A stretch of DNA of 60,000 nucleotides, taken from assembly GCF_964355755.1 (NCBI RefSeq), contig NC_092676.1, positions 7,548,288 through 7,608,287 on the forward strand, in the 5' to 3' direction. Positions 26,901-32,369 of the stretch are shown here, in pieces; the first letter of the stretch is position 1; each line of letters begins with the position of its first letter. The stretch is from Antedon mediterranea (lineage: Eukaryota > Echinodermata > Crinoidea > Comatulida > Antedonidae). The notes under the pieces are model-generated. The model ran no database searches, had not been told where the DNA came from, and saw nothing but the letters and a program-made list of their open reading frames with translations. A program made the position numbers and the translations under genes.

Positions 26901-29900
26901 GATGTAACTGAGGATGAAAAGCACATGTTTTTCAAATGTAAAAGCAATGTCTTATTATGGAAAAAAAATCAATGAAATATTTAAAAAGTTAGATAATAGT
27001 AACTGTTCTTTTGAAGAACTTGTTTTTGGGTCTGAATGCAACATAAAATATAAGTTATACTCAATTGCTCTATATTCTATATATAAAATAAAAATATTGT
27101 CAGAATTAAATAAGTCAGTCTGCAAAAACTCATGGATAATGTTTAAAAATATACTTACACAAGAGTATACCATGAATGTATTTTATTAATTTTTTATTTT
27201 GGAGGTTACTGTAAATAAAGTAATTTGTACAAAAATGTAAATAGAGCAAATAAAACAGAAAAAAAAAGAAAAAAAGGAAAAAACAATAAAAAGAAGTGTA
27301 AAAAAAAATAGCATGGTAAATGCTATAGGCCTACTCTACAAGCAACTGGTTATTGAGTTGCTTTTTATTTTCCATATTTATTGATATTGTTTTCAGTTTA
27401 AATGTAATGTAAATGTGTAAATGATATCTTGCAGAGTTTTTTAAGATGTAAGGGGAAACTTTATGTCTATGAATGAAAATAGTATATATTTAAAAAGATA
27501 ATATACAAACATAATAAAATTGTTTATTTATGTTTTGAAATGAAATAAAGGTGAGTGAACCTCACAAAAGAGAAAAAAAAACATACCGTCTACATATACT
27601 GTGAATTTGCAATAGCCAGTAGCTCCGCTATGCGTTGCTGAGATCTCTACTAGTGTTGTTCCAAGAATGAATTGGTCTCCGGGTTGGTGTGAACTGGTAA
27701 TCGGTACGTTTTGGCCATCAATAGTTACGACTGGAGGGGTCCATGTTGCAGTGGCGTAGTCAACACCACTTTCGGTTTCCATAACTATGTTACTGGGACA
27801 AGATTGTTCCAGTGCGGCAACAAAATCAGGTAAAGGCCCATTACTGACAACTTAAAAAATTAGAACAACAGATATTTCAGGATCAACCGGGTCATAATTT
27901 AAAAGAAAATGGGGAAAATTACTATTTATATTACAAGCTATATTACATGGTATACATTGTTACCGTGTGGTACAAACATGATTTTACTTTAATTGTCTAA
28001 GGATTGAAACGTACGGTAATCAAAGTATATTATTTACACAAATAGTTACCAATTGTATTTTTGCATATACCGCAATATCCAGCATTACATGATACTTCTT
28101 CCCAGTCGTGGTTTCTGCCTCTGTCAAATGCGTGACAACGTTCTGGCAAGTACGATTCTAAGTCTTGTGCATCGTCAATAAAGTCAACAGGAGTGCCATC
28201 AGTCCAATCCAGGTGTTCGTGAGTAAGTTGACCCCATGAGTATCCGACTGCTTCCAGGCCTATAAAAACACTACTGTGTCCAGAGTCTATACATATTTGC
28301 CTCAAAAATTCGTTCTCAGCATTTGAATGAATTGATACAGGTTCAGCATTCATAGACTGACAGTTGCTAACGTAGTCGTTGTAGTTACTGTTGCCACATT
28401 CCATTATATAGCAGTTTCCTTCAAATGTTGATCCGGGACATGGTTCAGTTGATTCTATAGTCAAATACAAAATGGGGTCGATGTATGTTTATGTTATTTT
28501 TATTTCTTTCTGTATCAAAAAGTCATTGCCCAATTTTCATAAGTGATGGTTTCATAGCTGCAGTATGCCTAAGTTGGAAATTTGCGCTCTAGTTGAGTGC
28601 CCACCTACATTATTAATCATTACGTTCACATTTGATTAAACCGTTTAAATAATATTTTTGTAGGCCTACAATTTAATTATTTCAAATTATAAAACGTTTC
28701 CAATTTGTTAAATAAGATAATAATAACATTGACTTTGTTTCAAATACTTAACCCGAATGATTACTTTTAAAATCATCAGTAAAGGTAAGTCTGACCTTTC
28801 TTATCTTCGAACACTACACTAATTAACTAAACTAAAACAATGATGGAATGACCAACTGGGGAAACAATAATTGTGCCATGTTTTCCTGGTCACTTCACTT
28901 TATTCATTATAAAGTATCACAAGAAAAATGACCTCCAAATCCCTAATTAAAAATAAAAAGATATACGAACGTAAGATCACTGAAAACTCGCAGACCGCTC
29001 TGTTGCACGAGAAATCGGTATAAATGTGAGAAACCCGGGTGACGCCAGCAAAGAATTCATCAGATTCGTACAAGACTACTTTTATTGGATTGTCGTCAAT
29101 GTAATCGATGACTGTTGAATCAGGAATTGATGGTGATGATTTACTCGTTTCGCCATCGCCTAAGGTTATATAAACGTCACCGGGACAAAATGTGATATTC
29201 GGTATCTCTTCGTCTGTGGAGAATGAAATATCAAAATGTAAAATTGATTTATTGTTCATCACAAGATATTACATAATATAGGACTACGGTACATAATTGT
29301 ATTATAGTGACGTCATTCGTTACACACTATCATGCATAATTAAGTAATAGAATGACGTAATGAATAAAAGGCATAAATATGGATTTCAAATGGATTCAAC
29401 TCATGGTTCACTGCGAGTAGATAATTGTCGTTGTTTTACACTTTAGTCAATAAGTATTGATAGATATCACATGGTATAAGTGTGAGAAATACTTTGATAT
29501 GGCCATTAATTACAATGAAACATGGATCGAATGTAAATGATTGTTTTTTTAACAAACTGTAAATATAATATAAATAAAAAAATACTGTGTACAGACATTT
29601 TACGGCGGAAGAATGATGGTAACAATAAGCGTATAGTAATTGTAATCACCTGTAATTGTTACACCGAAGTTACAGTTTGCTTGATGGTTCCCGTCATGGC
29701 TCTTTGCCACAATCCGTACAGTATGTCCGCCAAATTCAAAATACTGGCCACTTTGATGCGTAGACGAGTGCACATACCCATCGGACACGGCTACTTCTCC
29801 GTTCCAATAAATACGTTTCCGGTTTGTTCCAAAATCAGCTGCTTGGGTTTTTCCTCCTGGACATTTATTAAAGTGCACGGCAAAACCTTTCAATGAATAA

Positions 29901-30956
29901 ATTAATAATATTAAATAATCTTGCTCGTTTTTCTCACTCATAAAACATCACCTTATTGAAATTTCTATTTAAAAAAAGAACAGAATTAAATAAAATAATA
30001 GATTGTTTCAAGGATCAAAATAAGAACAATTTGGGAGTTTTTCCCGTTTTAAAGATATATTTATAAAGTATTGTGATTTCATAATAGGAATAGATCGTCT
30101 TACTATTATAAGCAGTTTATAAATGATATATGTATTATTCCAAATCCTCAAATGAAATGGGAAATAGAATTTAGAGATGAAATTATTGACTGGAATGAAA
30201 TATGGAATAGAAAAGTATGTAGAATGAAAATGAAACACATGGTAACAGTAGCTCAATTTAATTTTAAGTTGTTACATCGAATCCTTATATATGTAAAAAA
30301 AGACTAAAAAGATGGAAATTATCCACAAGAGACAAAGATGGAAATTATCCACAACAGACAAATGTAATAAGTGTACGAATCATATAGAAAATGAAAAACA
30401 CTTATTAATTGCATGTAAAACTATTCAACCAGTCTGGAAAAAGTTTAAAGATATGCTGGTTCAGTGTCTTCCAAATGAGGTTACAGTACAGCAAGACTTC
30501 CCAAAGTGGGTTAATGTAATTTTGGGAACATCAAACAAATTTGTAAACGAATTAATTTCAGTCTTTACTTTTTGTATATATAAATCTTCCATAATATATA
30601 AAGAACTAGAAACGACAGAAAAAAAAAATCTGCAAATATTTGGGGCTATTTAAAAATGAAATTATAAACCTCATAAATAATGAGTATTCGTATAACTTTT
30701 ATACTGCTGATCAGAAATGGAAAAATAGTAAAGACAGGATATTTGACCTATTGAATAATTAAAATATATATGTGCTGGAGATCTCTATCCCTACGTTTTA
30801 CAATTGTATTTTATATTAGTGTGACATATGATGTATGTAAGTTTTAATATAAATGTGTAGCCCTTTTTTATTTCAAGTGATTTTAAATGTAATCCTTGAT
30901 TATGTTTTTAGACAATTTTAATAACTTATATGAAATCTGTAATTATTGGTATTTAT

Positions 30957-31025
<69 letters not shown>

Positions 31026-32313
31026 ATAAATAAAATAACAGCAGAAAACTTGGTTACTTCATTGTTTTAATCACTACAAATTTGTTTCGTACGACCAGCA
31101 TGTAGCTGGCCGCACTCTTCAGGTGAAATATAAAACATAAGTGACACAGTTGTCTCATAGTGCTTAATAAAAGTGAGTTACAATAGCCTATTGTTTTAGA
31201 TAAACTGTTTGGATCTGCAATTTAGTAAGAATTTTTTCCTTTGTCTACAAGTAGAGACTAACTCGTTCTGTGACAACTGTGTCACTTATGTTTTATATTT
31301 CACCTGAAGAGTGCGGCCAGCTACATGCTGGTCGTACGAAACAAATTTGTAGTGATTAAAACAATGAAGTAACCAAGTTTTCTGCTGTTATTTTATTTAT
31401 TTATGCTCTACCTTGGTATTGAGCACTCTATCCAAACGGTCTGAAAATTTCAACCTGAATATGTGTTTATATATATATATATATATATTTTTTTTTCTAT
31501 ATTTGCAATATTCATATTGTATACATGTCAATGTTATCTGCATGTATTTGTATTTGTCCAATATATATATTTTTCTATATTTGCAATATTTTTTTTCTCT
31601 TTTGTGGCGTTAACAGCTATTTATTCATTTCATTTCATCAACAGATTAATACAATTATTTCTAATAATAATAATAACTATTCATTGTTATTCTTACTTTT
31701 GTTTGGTTTATATATACGCCGAGAATGTTAAAGAGTCGCTATCCAATCGAGTTCGAACAATACCATGAAAGCCCCAGTGGTCTAATGGTTAGGACATCTG
31801 CATATCAAGCAGGCGGTCCGAGTTCGAGTCTCGGTTGGGGCGACTTTTTCTCATTCTCACAGATTTCCTCATCTTTATCGTTTCAAATTAATTAATTAAA
31901 TTTCAGTATATCACCGGGCGGTTTAGAATTAATGTTCTGTGCCTGATTTGTTTATATATATAAAAGTATCTCTTCTGAGATTCCGCCTCGTGAATAAAAA
32001 TACTGTAAGATGAGGGCGTATCAATTTGATCTCTGGTGCGCGTGCGTACAACTGAGGACTAGTGCTGTTCCGCCGTACCACGCCGAGAATGTTAAAGAGT
32101 CGCTATCCAATCGAGTTCGAACAATACCATGAAAGCCCCAGTGGTCTAATGGTTAGGACATCTGCATATCAAGCAGGCGGTCCGAGTTCGAGTCTCGGTT
32201 GGGGCGACTTTTTCTCATTCTCACAGATTTCCTCATCTTTATCGTTTCAAATTAATTAATTAAATTTCAGTATATCACCGGGCGGTTTAGAATTAATGTT
32301 CTGTGCCTGATTT

Positions 32314-32369
<56 letters not shown>

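Larger units (their letters stand above)
20579..27579 (+). mobile_element. Near full-length Tx1/L1-type LINE inserted in gene A
   Basis: A 7.0-kb non-LTR retrotransposon on the plus strand, antisense to gene A. It is bounded by the target-site copies AAACATACC at about 20570-20578 and 27580-27587. It contains an ORF1 with two CCHC knuckles, an APE-type endonuclease, a reverse transcriptase and a C-terminal CCHC finger, then an AATAAA at 27543 and an A-rich end after a small GTGAG-CTCAC hairpin. The order and the style of ORF1 (RIYV, LRSCNVTVYDRNPY, VKDIPLS) match Tx1-like members of the L1 clade as I know them. Many stops and frameshifts make it inactive, and two other elements have inserted into it at 20.95-21.93 and 24.06-24.83 kb. 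Confidence 0.88.

Noticed and set aside
29537-29896. Plus-strand 119-codon frame near gene A exon 3
   Set aside because: Antisense to a conserved HYR exon; the equivalent frame in gene B is not preserved beyond the exon.
31413-31768. Hydrophobic open frames (YIYIYIFF-type) as membrane peptides
   Set aside because: They are translations of TA-rich and T-rich simple sequence.
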